A stretch of 64,000 nucleotides of DNA from Micromonospora terminaliae. Its GTDB lineage: Bacteria; Actinomycetota; Actinomycetes; Mycobacteriales; Micromonosporaceae. Within the stretch, counting starts at the first letter, position 1, and each line of letters opens with the position of its first letter. The notes beneath the pieces were generated by a model. It ran no database searches and was not told where the DNA came from. It was given only the letters and a program-made list of their open reading frames with translations. This document shows positions 1-8,168 of this stretch, piece by piece. The stretch lies in NCBI RefSeq assembly GCF_009671205.1, contig NZ_CP045309.1, positions 868,001-932,000 on the forward strand. The letters are read 5' to 3'. A program made the translations under genes and the position numbers.

Positions 1-1
1 G

Positions 2-1228
2 CACCGGGTGATCGGCTCGGTGGACGAGCAGCTGGCCGAGACGGTCGACCCGTCGATCCGGGTGGAGCGTCCCCCCATCAGTCACTTCGCCTGGGAACGT
101 GACCTGCGGGAGTACGGGCGGTTCCGGGGCCTCTCGCCGATCCTGGCCCGCAACCTCTACAACTTCGGGTTGAAGAGGTTCTTCCCGGAGCACTACCTGT
201 CGTGGGCGGTCGCCTCGGTCCGCAAGGCCCTGCGCATGCACGCCCGGCGGCGGTTCGACGTGGTGCTGGCCACGGGCAACCCGTTCGCCTCGTTCGCCGC
301 CGCGTGGGTGATCCACAAGGCGACCGGCGTGCCGTTCGTCGTCGACTACCGGGACGCGTGGACGCTGAACATGTTCACCGAGGAGCCGGGCTACGAGCCG
401 GGGCACCCCGCCTGGAAGTGGGAGCGGCGGATCCTGCGCGACGCCGCCGCGTCCGTCTTCGTCAACCAGCCGCTGCGGACCTGGTACGCCGAGCGCTACC
501 CGGACGCCGCCGACCGGATGATGGTGGTGCCGAACGGCTGGGACCCGGATCTGCTCACCCAGCTCGAGTCGGCGGAGCCGCCGACCACCGCCGACCGCAC
601 CCGCCCCCTGCGCTTCACCTTCCTGGGCACGATGAACGCCACCCAGCCGGTGGAGCAGCTCGCCGAGGCGTTCCAACTGGCCCGGCGTCATCCCGACCTG
701 GCCGACGCGGAGCTCAACATCCACGGGCACCTGGGCTACTTCAAGCAGAGCAAGGGCGAGCTGATCGACCGGCTCGGTCTGACCCAGGGCGAGCAGGGTC
801 ACTCGCTGCCGGACACCGGCATCCACTACCGCGGTCCGGTCTCGAAGACCGAGGTGGGCCGGGTCTACCAGGAGAGCGACGTCCTGGTCTTCCTGGCGGG
901 CGGCGCCCGCTACGTGACCTCCGGCAAGATCTTCGAGTACATGGCCAGCGGCCATCCCATCGTGTCCGTGCACGCTCCCGGCATCGCCGCGCAGGACGTC
1001 CTGGCCGGCTACCCCCTCTGGTTCAACCCGGAGAGCCTGGACGTGAACGACATCGCCGAGGCGATGATCGCCGCCGGCAAGGCCGCCCGGGACATGTCTC
1101 CCGAGCAGCACGCCGAGGCACGCGCCCATGCCGCGACGTTCACCCGCGAAGCGGTGACCGCGCCGCTGGAGGCCCGGCTGCGCAGCATGGTGAGGCAGAA
1201 GATCGCCGAGGGGAGGATCGGATCGTGA
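2..1228 (+). CDS. GT4-like glycosyltransferase, 5' end cut by window
   Basis: The reading frame is open to the window edge (codons CAC CGG precede a possible GTG at position 8), so the true start is probably upstream. The visible 408 codons show a GT-B layout. An N-terminal acceptor half carries the segment VVDYRDAW, after which a linker reads VVVPNGWDPD. A C-terminal nucleotide-sugar half carries SGKIFEYMASGHPIV, the usual donor-binding region of GT4 enzymes. It probably transfers a sugar to a surface polysaccharide precursor in the cytoplasm. Donor and acceptor cannot be read from the sequence. Its stop overlaps the next gene by 4 nt (GTGA), implying translational coupling. Confidence 0.8.
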   Translation, partial: HRVIGSVDEQLAETVDPSIRVERPPISHFAWERDLREYGRFRGLSPILARNLYNFGLKRFFPEHYLSWAVASVRKALRMHARRRFDVVLATGNPFASFAAAWVIHKATGVPFVVDYRDAWTLNMFTEEPGYEPGHPAWKWERRILRDAAASVFVNQPLRTWYAERYPDAADRMMVVPNGWDPDLLTQLESAEPPTTADRTRPLRFTFLGTMNATQPVEQLAEAFQLARRHPDLADAELNIHGHLGYFKQSKGELIDRLGLTQGEQGHSLPDTGIHYRGPVSKTEVGRVYQESDVLVFLAGGARYVTSGKIFEYMASGHPIVSVHAPGIAAQDVLAGYPLWFNPESLDVNDIAEAMIAAGKAARDMSPEQHAEARAHAATFTREAVTAPLEARLRSMVRQKIAEGRIGS

Positions 1229-1842
1229 CGTTCGTCGACCAACACGAGGCGCAGGCCGTGGAGCCGGGTGCGGCCCGGAAGCCGAGGGTCCTGCTGCTGG
1301 CGTTCAACCGGAAGCCGCACGAGCGGGTCGTGGCGCTCGCAGAGCGCCTGCTCGACGAGGGCGCCCGGGTCGACGTCGTGGTGCTGAGCGACAAGAACTG
1401 GGCGGAGCTGGCCGACCGGCCCGACCTGCGTTTCTTCACACTCGACGAGGCGGAGAAGCGGCATCCGGTGATGCGTGCCGAGCGGATCGTCGTGACCAAC
1501 GGGCCCCGGCGGGCGCTCAACGGGCTGAGCCGGCTCTCCGGCGAGGGCGCGGCGTCCCGCCCGATCGAGGGTCTCCGGCGCGGTCAGCAGCGGGTGAGCA
1601 AGGCCTTCCACAAGCGGGTGTTCATGAAGGTCTACCAGAACTTCCGGCCGTTGGTGCTGGCCCGGCTGTTCGACAAGCGGCTGACCGGGATCGACCTCGA
1701 GCACGATCCCGCGGACCTGATCGTGGCCTCGGACGCGCTGTCGATCACGCTCGGCTGGCGACTCGCCCGCCGCTTCCCGCACACGGCCGCCACCACCTCG
1801 CTGGTGCCGCCGCCGCTGGCGGAGATCCTCGCGCGCCCCTGA
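1225..1842 (+). CDS. Hypothetical protein coupled to upstream glycosyltransferase
   Basis: A 205-residue protein starting at a GTG that overlaps the stop of the preceding glycosyltransferase. After about 20 polar residues comes a Rossmann-like strand (RVLLLAFNRKPHERVVALAERLL) and then VDVVVLSDKNW, resembling the N-terminal half of a GT-B glycosyltransferase. No donor-binding C-terminal half follows. I see no signal peptide or membrane segment. I do not recognise the family. Coupling suggests it partners or modulates the upstream glycosyltransferase, or is a half-enzyme remnant. The gene is followed immediately by a strong hairpin terminator. Confidence 0.6.
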   Translation: MTFVDQHEAQAVEPGAARKPRVLLLAFNRKPHERVVALAERLLDEGARVDVVVLSDKNWAELADRPDLRFFTLDEAEKRHPVMRAERIVVTNGPRRALNGLSRLSGEGAASRPIEGLRRGQQRVSKAFHKRVFMKVYQNFRPLVLARLFDKRLTGIDLEHDPADLIVASDALSITLGWRLARRFPHTAATTSLVPPPLAEILARP

Positions 1843-1852
1843 CCGACCTGCC

Positions 1853-1886
1853 GGTCTCCGGGTGGCCGCCCGGCCACCCGGAGACC
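1853..1886. terminator. Bidirectional hairpin between convergent genes
   Basis: A perfect 15-bp inverted repeat (1853-1867 with 1872-1886) around the 4-nt loop GCCC lies between the plus-strand gene ending at 1842 and the minus-strand wecB ending at 1892. There is no U-run, as is usual for high-GC actinobacterial terminators. Symmetry lets it serve both transcripts. Confidence 0.8.
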
Positions 1887-1891
1887 CGTGC

Positions 1892-2980
1892 TCACCGGAC
1901 GTGTTCGGCCAGGACCCGCACGACGTTCTGAGCCGCCCGGCCGTCACCGTACGGGTTGCCCCGTCCCGCCGCCGGCCGGCTGCGGGTGGCCACCTCGGCC
2001 CAGGCGGAGCGACCGAGCGCGGCCGGGTCCGGCACGAGCCGGTTCCAGTCGTCGGCCAGGGTCTCCACCCACTCCGTCTCCGGCCGCAGCGTGGTGCAGG
2101 GCCGGTCCAGAAGGTAGGCCTCCTTCTGCAGCCCGCCGGAGTCGGTGACCACACCGACGGAGCCGAGCACCGCGGCGACCATCCCGGCGTAGGGCAACGG
2201 CCGGCCCACGTGCAGGGCCCCACCACCCAGCTTGATGCCGTGCTCCTCGGCCTTGGCCAGCAGCCGGGGGTGCGCCAGCAGCGCGACCGGCACGGGCAGT
2301 TCGGCGAGCGCGGACACCAGGGCGCCGAGCCGCCGCGGGTCGTCGGTGTTCTCCGCGCGGTGCAGCGTCGCCAGCAGGTAGGGGGCGTCCGGGTCGATGC
2401 CCTCCGGCAGCTGCGGGCGGGGCTGGCCGCCGGCGCGCACGGCGTCGCGCACGCGGAGGCAGACGTCGACCATCACGTCGCCGACCAGGACGACGCGCTC
2501 CGCCAGCCCCTCCGTGGCCAGGTGGCGCACGGCCTCCTCGGTCGGCGCGAGCAGCAGGTCGGCGCAGTGGTCGGTGAGCACCCGGTTGTGCTCCTCCGGC
2601 ATCCGCCGGTTGAACGAGCGCAGCCCGGCCTCGAGGTGGGCGACCGGCAGGTGCATCTTCACCGCGGAGAGCGCACCGGCCAGGGTCGAGTTGGTGTCGC
2701 CGTAGACCAGCACCCAGTCCGGCCGCTCGGCAGCCAGCACCGGGTCGAGCGCGGCCAGGGTCCGGCCGGTCTGCACGCCGTGGCTGCCCGAGCCGATGCC
2801 CAGGTGGACGTCCGGGTCCGGGATGCCCAGGCCGGAGAAGAAGACGTCGGAGAGGTCCGCGTCGTAGTGCTGACCCGTGTGCACGATCACGTGCTCGTGG
2901 TCCGTGGCGGCGAACGCCGCGGCGATCGGGGCGAGTTTGACCAGCTGCGGCCGGGCGCCGACGATGCTGACGACCTTCAT
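1892..2980 (-). CDS. wecB: UDP-N-acetylglucosamine 2-epimerase (non-hydrolysing)
   Basis: 362 residues, the usual length of WecB/MnaA, which interconverts UDP-GlcNAc and UDP-ManNAc in the cytoplasm. The N-terminus MKVVSIVGARPQLVKLAP is the family signature. YGDTNS, HLEAGLRS and PEEHNR carry the catalytic Asp and Glu residues. A longer upstream in-frame extension exists. I chose the ATG at 2980 because a GGAGG lies about 10 nt upstream and family proteins begin exactly there. UDP-ManNAc would feed the WecC-type dehydrogenase at 9732. It is convergent with the gene ending at 1842, separated by a perfect hairpin. Confidence 0.93.
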   Translation of the reverse strand: MKVVSIVGARPQLVKLAPIAAAFAATDHEHVIVHTGQHYDADLSDVFFSGLGIPDPDVHLGIGSGSHGVQTGRTLAALDPVLAAERPDWVLVYGDTNSTLAGALSAVKMHLPVAHLEAGLRSFNRRMPEEHNRVLTDHCADLLLAPTEEAVRHLATEGLAERVVLVGDVMVDVCLRVRDAVRAGGQPRPQLPEGIDPDAPYLLATLHRAENTDDPRRLGALVSALAELPVPVALLAHPRLLAKAEEHGIKLGGGALHVGRPLPYAGMVAAVLGSVGVVTDSGGLQKEAYLLDRPCTTLRPETEWVETLADDWNRLVPDPAALGRSAWAEVATRSRPAAGRGNPYGDGRAAQNVVRVLAEHVR

Positions 2981-3161
2981 GTGGCTGATTCCTCCGATTG
3001 TCCTGTCCGCGGTCGGCGTGGATGTCCGTCTCGCCGGATTGAGGGCGACCCAGGCTAACATCGCCCACCTGTGACCGGGCCCGCGCCGACGCTCTCCGAG
3101 CCGACGGGACATGCGGACGCCGCCGGGCTGGTCACGTCCCCCCGCGCCGAGCGGGGTCGCC

Positions 3162-3167
3162 TAGAGT
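3162..3167 (+). promoter_or_regulatory. Candidate -10 element (TAGAGT)
   Basis: A TAGAGT hexamer fits the actinobacterial TANNNT -10 pattern, about 50 nt before the GTG at 3219 in the divergent wecB/3219 intergenic region. No convincing -35 is visible, so this is tentative. Confidence 0.3.
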
Positions 3168-3218
3168 GTGCCTCGGTCCTGACCGGTGGCGGCTCAGCCT
3201 GCGAGCTAGGGAGTCTAC

Positions 3219-4697
3219 GTGAACGAAGCACCCCGCGACGATCCGGCGGGCAGCGGCGGGGGCGTCGACGTGGCGACCGCCGTGGCCGACGACCCGGCGC
3301 CCGGGGCGGCTGAGCCGACGTCGACGCCGACGGTGCGGTGGCGGTACTGGCCGGTGGTCGCCATGGTGCTCACGGGTGCGGCGCTGTACGGCTTCTGGCA
3401 CCTGAGCAAGGTGCTGCCGCCGATCGGCTACGGCTACTTCGCCCGTCCCCCCCTCTACGGGATCATGATCCCCGTCTGGGACCGGCTGGCGCTCACCGTG
3501 ATCCCCGCGGCGGTGCTGCTGGCCGGCGTGGGCTGGATGATCACCTCCTGGCGGCGGGTGCCGACCTGGCTGGCGCTCACGCTCGTGGTGCTCGCCGGAG
3601 CCGTCACCGCGACCACGGTCAACCTGGTGCGCGGCGACGCCGGTGATCTCACCCGGGGCATCGACACCGGTCCGAAGTCGCCCTATTACACGTCCGACCT
3701 GCACCTGGTCTACGAGTACGGGCTGCGGGGTTTCGTCGAGCGGCACGCCGAGCTCACCGACCGGTTCCACTCGTACAGTTCGCGGACCCACCCCGCGGGC
3801 GTGTTCGTCTTCCTCTACCTGCTGTTCCGGGTCCTCGGCGCGTCGCACGAGCTCCGGATCGCCGCGGTCATCGCCGTCGTCGCCCTCACCTCGGCGGTCT
3901 CCGCCTGGCTGATCGGCCGGACCCTGGGCGGCGAACGGGCCGGCCGGATCGGCGCGGTGCTGTTCGCCGCGGCTCCCGGGCCGCTGATGCTCGCGTACAG
4001 CAACCTCGACACCGTGTACGCGGTGCCGATGTCGCTGAGCGCGGCGCTGTTCGTGCTGGCCGCTCAGCGGCGGTCGGTACGGGTGGCCGCGGTCGCGGGT
4101 GCGGTGCTCGGCGTCGGCACCCTGCTGACCTTCGCCACCTCGTTCATCGTGCTCGCCACGGCCGTCGCCCTGGTGATCCAGGTGGGCTGGCGCACCGCTG
4201 TCCGCCTGCTGGCCGCCGCGGCAGGCGGCGGGGTGGCGGTGCTGCTGCTGGCCTGGCTGACGCTCGGGTTCGACATCCTCGCCTCCTACCAGGTTTCGCC
4301 CTCGTCGTCGTCCAACAACTACCGCTGGTACTGGCTGCTGGGGAACCCGGCGGCCCTGCTGATGTACGCCGGGGTCCCCCTGGCCGCCCTCGGGGTCTAC
4401 GCGCTGTTCCGCCGGGTGCCGGGGGCCGGACGGCCGCTGCTGGTGACGGTGCTCGTGCTCGGCCTGCTCGTCTGGGCGGCCCTGCCGCCCGAGGTGACCA
4501 AGCTGCGCCAGGGCGAGATCGAGCGGACCTGGGCCTTCCTCTACCCGATGATCGCGGGCTGTGCCGGGCTGGTGGTGGATCGGTGGACCGCCGGGTTCGA
4601 CCGGCGCTGGCTGCGCGGCGCTGTCGTCGCCGCGCTGGTGCTCGTGTCGGTCGGTCAGGCGGTCCTGCTCCAGGGCCTCTACGACAACATCTTCTGA
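3219..4697 (+). CDS. Polytopic membrane protein, GT-C/GT39-like glycosyltransferase
   Basis: 492 residues. About 40 Pro/Ala/Asp-rich cytoplasmic residues are followed by roughly ten hydrophobic segments. An early extracytoplasmic loop after the second or third segment contains YTSDLHLVYEYG and RTHPAGVF, the kind of acidic and histidine residues used by polyprenyl-phosphate-sugar-dependent GT-C enzymes. It probably moves a sugar from a lipid carrier to a cell-envelope glycan on the outer face of the membrane. Substrate is unknown. The GTG start is preceded by AGGGAG. It stands first in a short same-strand run with the larger membrane protein at 4759. Confidence 0.6.
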   Translation: MNEAPRDDPAGSGGGVDVATAVADDPAPGAAEPTSTPTVRWRYWPVVAMVLTGAALYGFWHLSKVLPPIGYGYFARPPLYGIMIPVWDRLALTVIPAAVLLAGVGWMITSWRRVPTWLALTLVVLAGAVTATTVNLVRGDAGDLTRGIDTGPKSPYYTSDLHLVYEYGLRGFVERHAELTDRFHSYSSRTHPAGVFVFLYLLFRVLGASHELRIAAVIAVVALTSAVSAWLIGRTLGGERAGRIGAVLFAAAPGPLMLAYSNLDTVYAVPMSLSAALFVLAAQRRSVRVAAVAGAVLGVGTLLTFATSFIVLATAVALVIQVGWRTAVRLLAAAAGGGVAVLLLAWLTLGFDILASYQVSPSSSSNNYRWYWLLGNPAALLMYAGVPLAALGVYALFRRVPGAGRPLLVTVLVLGLLVWAALPPEVTKLRQGEIERTWAFLYPMIAGCAGLVVDRWTAGFDRRWLRGAVVAALVLVSVGQAVLLQGLYDNIF

Positions 4698-4744
4698 TCC
4701 GCCGGCCGGCGCCGGGTGGACGGGGCCGGCCGGCCCGGGTTTCG

Positions 4745-4750
4745 TAGACT
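4745..4750 (+). promoter_or_regulatory. Candidate -10 (TAGACT) before gene 4759
   Basis: TAGACT ends 8 nt before the ATG at 4759, placing the predicted start of transcription at or next to the start codon. The ten bases TCGTAGACTC around it recur at 8001-8010 before another glycosyltransferase gene. No clear -35 is seen. Confidence 0.35.
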
Positions 4751-4758
4751 CTTGCGCC

Positions 4759-6627
4759 ATGACCACGTCCGGGCCCGAGACCCGAACCCACGACGGCGCT
4801 CCCGCCGACGCCGACGCCAGGCAGGCGCCGGTGGACTCCGGCGACAGCGGAACCGCGGAGCAGTCGGCCGGGGCGCCGGGGGCCGGCACGCCGGCCCGGT
4901 GGTGGCGGCGGGTTCCCGTCGACCTCGTGGTCGCCGCGGTGTTCCTGGCCGGTGCCCTCCTGGTGACGGCGCGCGGCTGGCGGGACGTCGACGGCCGGCT
5001 CCTCGGCACGCGCCCGGACGACCAGGGCTTCAACGAGTGGATGCTGGCGTACGCCGCCCACGCGGTCAGCCACCTGGAGAACCCGTTCTTCACGACGCTG
5101 CAGAACGCGCCCGACGGCGTCAACCTGATGACCAACGTCGGCATGCAGCTCCCGGGGCTGGTGCTCACCCCGTTCACCCTGCTCTTCGGGGCCTCCTTCT
5201 CCTACCTGCTCCTCATCACCCTCAACCTGGCCGGCACCGGCTACGCCTGGTACCACGTGCTCTCCCGGCACGTCGTGCGCTCCCGCCTCGCCGCGTTCGT
5301 CGGAGGCGTGTTCTGCGCTTTCGCGCCGGCCCTCGTGTCGCACAGCAACGGGCATCCGCACATCACGGCCCAGTGGCTGGTCCCGTTCATCGGGTGGCGG
5401 GTGCTCGTGCTCGCCCGGCACGGCCGCGTGGTGCGGGACGGTCTGCTCCTCGGTGTGCTGATCGCCGCCCAGTTCTTCGTCAGCCTGGAGATCCTCTTCC
5501 TGCTCGCGCTCTGCTGCCTGATGGTCGTCGTCGCCCACCTCGTCGTCGAGCCGCGCGTGGCGCTGCGCCGTGCCGGCCGCCTGGCCGGCGGCCTGGCGGT
5601 CGCCGGATCCGTCGTCGCGGTCGCGGCCGCCTACCCGCTCTGGATGCAGTTCGCCGGTCCGCAGCACCGGGTGGGCCACCCCGGTGCCGCGGACGTCTAC
5701 GCGCTGAAGCTCGGCTCCTACGTTCGCTACGCGACGGAGTCGATCGCCGGCAGCCCGACCAGCGCCAGCGGCTGGGGGCCGAACACCACCGAGCAGGCCA
5801 GCTTCTACGGCTGGTCGTTGCTGGTGGTCGCGCTCGCCGCGGCGTGGTGGCTGCGCCGGGAGGTGACCGTCCGGGTGCTCGCCCTGGTCGCCGTGTTCTG
5901 CGGGCTGCTGTCCATCGGCACCACCTGGACGTGGGGCACCGAACGGACCCGCATTCCGGCGCCGTTCGCGCTGGTGGAGCACCTGCCGGTCTTCGACTCG
6001 GTGGTGGTGGCCCGCTTCGCGCTGATCACCACCGGCGCGATCGGCGTGCTGCTCGCCCTCGCGGGGGACCGGCTCGTCGCGCGGAGCAGGGCGGGGCAGC
6101 CGGGGGACCGCCTGCTCCTCCGCCTCGCCGGCGTGGCGACGGTGGCCGCGCTGCTGCCGATCCTGCCCACTCCGCTGGCGGCACAGGGGCGTCAGCCGGT
6201 GCCGCACTTCGTCACCGGAGGCGCGTGGCGGGATCACGTCGCGCCCGGCCGTACCCTGGTGCCGGTTCCGGTGGTCAACATGACCTCGGTCTACTGGAGT
6301 TCGGCGGCGCTCGCCGGGTTCGCGGTCCCGCAGGGCTACTTCCTCGCTCCGGTCTCGAAGACGGACGCGACCGGCCGCTGGGGGGTCGAGCCGCAGCCGA
6401 CCGCGAAGCTGCTCACCGAGGTGGCCGCGGGCCGGCGCGGCGCTGCGGTCACGCCGGCCGAGATCGCCCAGGCCCGCGCCGACGCCCGGTACTGGCGGGC
6501 GGACGCCGTGGCGCTGCCGGCACACCGCCGGCAGGCCGAGCTCCGGTCGGTGCTCGACGCGCTGTACGGCCCGGGCCGGCGGGTGGACGACGTCTGGCTC
6601 TGGGACGTGCGGCCGTTCAGCCGCTGA
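4759..6627 (+). CDS. Large polytopic membrane protein, putative GT-C glycosyltransferase
   Basis: 622 residues. A disordered Ala/Gly/Asp-rich N-terminus (about 45 residues) is followed by an array of roughly eleven membrane segments, ending in a soluble domain of about 120 residues. A first periplasmic loop holds DDQGFNEWMLAYAAH, with the acidic pair expected in GT-C catalytic loops. Then come LMTNVGMQLPG and SHSNGHPHITAQW. This architecture occurs in actinobacterial envelope glycosyltransferases whose substrates are mostly unassigned. The ATG at 4759 was chosen because the upstream in-frame extension overlaps the previous gene. Convergent with the gene at 6658, with a hairpin directly after the stop. 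Confidence 0.55.
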   Translation: MTTSGPETRTHDGAPADADARQAPVDSGDSGTAEQSAGAPGAGTPARWWRRVPVDLVVAAVFLAGALLVTARGWRDVDGRLLGTRPDDQGFNEWMLAYAAHAVSHLENPFFTTLQNAPDGVNLMTNVGMQLPGLVLTPFTLLFGASFSYLLLITLNLAGTGYAWYHVLSRHVVRSRLAAFVGGVFCAFAPALVSHSNGHPHITAQWLVPFIGWRVLVLARHGRVVRDGLLLGVLIAAQFFVSLEILFLLALCCLMVVVAHLVVEPRVALRRAGRLAGGLAVAGSVVAVAAAYPLWMQFAGPQHRVGHPGAADVYALKLGSYVRYATESIAGSPTSASGWGPNTTEQASFYGWSLLVVALAAAWWLRREVTVRVLALVAVFCGLLSIGTTWTWGTERTRIPAPFALVEHLPVFDSVVVARFALITTGAIGVLLALAGDRLVARSRAGQPGDRLLLRLAGVATVAALLPILPTPLAAQGRQPVPHFVTGGAWRDHVAPGRTLVPVPVVNMTSVYWSSAALAGFAVPQGYFLAPVSKTDATGRWGVEPQPTAKLLTEVAAGRRGAAVTPAEIAQARADARYWRADAVALPAHRRQAELRSVLDALYGPGRRVDDVWLWDVRPFSR

Positions 6628-6647
6628 GCCGCCCGGGGCCGGGCGGC
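6628..6647. terminator. GC hairpin between convergent membrane-protein genes
   Basis: A palindrome beginning directly after the stop codon at 6627 folds into an 8-bp all-G/C stem (arm GCCGCCCG) with a 4-nt loop. It sits between the gene ending at 6627 and the convergent gene ending at 6658. Confidence 0.55.
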
Positions 6648-6657
6648 CGCGGCGCGC

Positions 6658-7833
6658 TCACGGGGAGCGGTTCCAGATCATCAGGACGTACCCGCCGAAG
6701 TAGGCGGAGAGGATGGTCAGGGTCGCCAGGACGGTGATCGCCCGCGCCCGGCCCGCCCGGGCCAGCGCGACCGCGACCGGCAGCAGCAGCGGGAAGGCGG
6801 GCAGCAGGAAGCGGGCCTTGGCGTGGTAGTAGCCGGCGGCGCCGAGCGTCGTGGCCAGGACCAGCCCGCTGTACAGCAGGAGCTGCCACGGCTGCCGGTC
6901 GATCAGGCTGATCACGAACAACGCCACGGCCACCAGCACCACCAGGGTCACCACGTACATGGCCAGCGCGGACGGATGCGCGAGGACCCGCTGGCCCACC
7001 CGCACCGTGTCCACGCCCAGGTCGAACGTGGTGCCCCAGCCGGCGTCCTGGATGTGGAACCACCCGTCCGGGCGCCCGGTGCGCCAGCCGACCCAGGCGA
7101 GGTAGCCGACCCAGCCCGCCGGGGCGAGCAGCAGCGCCGCCCAGGGCCGCCAGCCGTCCCGGCGCTTCAGCACCGCGATCAACGCGGCGAGACCGACCGC
7201 CGCGACCAGTGCCGAGCCGGTCGGCCGGGTGAGACCGGCGCACAGGCAGAGCAGCCCCGCGGTGATCCAGTTGGCGCGCAGCAGGGCGTAGAGGGACCAC
7301 GCCGCGAAGGCGGTGAAGATCCCCTCGCTGTAGCTCATCGACTGGACGATGCTGTGCGGCAGCGCACCCCAGAGCACGGCGAGCAGGATGCCGACCCGCC
7401 GGTCGTACACGTGTTCGCCGACGGCGAACAGGCCCCAGGCGGCGGCGAGCGCCCCGACGGCGGCGACGGCCAGGGCCGTGTTGCGGGCCCCGAGCGGGGT
7501 CAGCGGTTCGAGCGCCCCGACCAGGTGGGGGTAGAGCGGGAAGAACGCCATGTTGCTCTGCGTGCGCTCGAACGCGTCGTAGCCGTGCTCGGCGATACCC
7601 AGGTACCACCTGCCGTCGGATTCGGTCAGCAGGCTGCCGGGCCGCTCGCCGACGTTGCGGGCCCAGACGTAGAGGGTGACCAGCCCGACCAGTCGGACGA
7701 CCACGTAGCCCGCGAGCGCGGGCAGGGCCGACCGGAAGGCGGCGGCCAGCCGGGCCGAGGCGGTGGCGCGGGCGGGCCGGTCCGCGGTCGCCGACTCCGG
7801 CGGCCGGTGCTCCTCGCTCGTCAGCAGCGTCAT
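6658..7833 (-). CDS. PIG-V/GT39-like membrane mannosyltransferase
   Basis: 391 residues with about nine membrane segments. The first extracytoplasmic loop contains DGRWYLGIAEHGYDAF and then NMAFFPLYPHLV. This pattern (Asp, aromatic Trp-Tyr, Ile-Ala-x-x-Gly-Tyr, Phe-Phe-Pro-Leu-Tyr-Pro) is characteristic of PIG-V-type mannosyltransferases and their bacterial relatives, which use a lipid-phosphate sugar donor. The N-terminal 35 residues are polar and cytoplasmic. It likely adds mannose or a similar sugar to an envelope glycan. Acceptor unknown. A purine-rich stretch (AGGA, GGAG) precedes the ATG. Its 5' side faces the GT2 gene at 8165 across a 330-bp intergenic region. Confidence 0.65.
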   Translation of the reverse strand: MTLLTSEEHRPPESATADRPARATASARLAAAFRSALPALAGYVVVRLVGLVTLYVWARNVGERPGSLLTESDGRWYLGIAEHGYDAFERTQSNMAFFPLYPHLVGALEPLTPLGARNTALAVAAVGALAAAWGLFAVGEHVYDRRVGILLAVLWGALPHSIVQSMSYSEGIFTAFAAWSLYALLRANWITAGLLCLCAGLTRPTGSALVAAVGLAALIAVLKRRDGWRPWAALLLAPAGWVGYLAWVGWRTGRPDGWFHIQDAGWGTTFDLGVDTVRVGQRVLAHPSALAMYVVTLVVLVAVALFVISLIDRQPWQLLLYSGLVLATTLGAAGYYHAKARFLLPAFPLLLPVAVALARAGRARAITVLATLTILSAYFGGYVLMIWNRSP

Positions 7834-8003
7834 CTCCGAGTCCTGTCCGCGTGGTGTCCGCCGTGCCCTGACCGGCCCGGCTTCGGCGGCTGGCCTGCGG
7901 TGACGTGGAGCGGGTCACGCTCAGGAGCCGCAGGCAGGGTAGCAATGGCCGCGACGCGGCCCGGAACACCCAGTGGTGGAGACTTCCGGCGGCCCGGTTG
8001 TCG

Positions 8004-8009
8004 TAGACT
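8004..8009 (+). promoter_or_regulatory. Candidate -10 (TAGACT) upstream of small ORF and GT2 gene
   Basis: TAGACT lies in the 330-bp divergent region, about 50 nt before the small open frame at 8058 and 155 nt before the GT2 gene. It shares TCGTAGACTC with the element at 4742-4751. No strong -35 is seen. The rest of the intergenic region shows no other structure I can support. Confidence 0.3.
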
Positions 8010-8057
8010 CGCTCGGGTCCGCGGGTGCGGTGCTGGTTGACACGGAGACGGACGGGC

Positions 8058-8168
8058 ATGGGTTCTGACAGCACGATCGCGGCGGCAGGCCTGCGGGCGG
8101 GCGACCCGGGGCGGGGCGACGCCATGATCGGCTCCGGGCCACGGCCGCGGAAGGCGGCAGGCCGGTGA
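8058..8168 (+). CDS. Possible 36-residue leader ORF
   Basis: An ATG preceded by GGACGGG opens a 36-codon frame whose TGA overlaps the GTG start of the GT2 gene by 4 nt (GTGA). The peptide begins MGSDSTIAAAG and ends basic (RPRKAAGR). No homology is apparent. If translated it would couple ribosome delivery to the glycosyltransferase gene. It may also be a chance frame, since high-GC DNA has many. Overlap with the start is its only positive support besides the Shine-Dalgarno-like sequence. Confidence 0.35.
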   Translation: MGSDSTIAAAGLRAGDPGRGDAMIGSGPRPRKAAGR

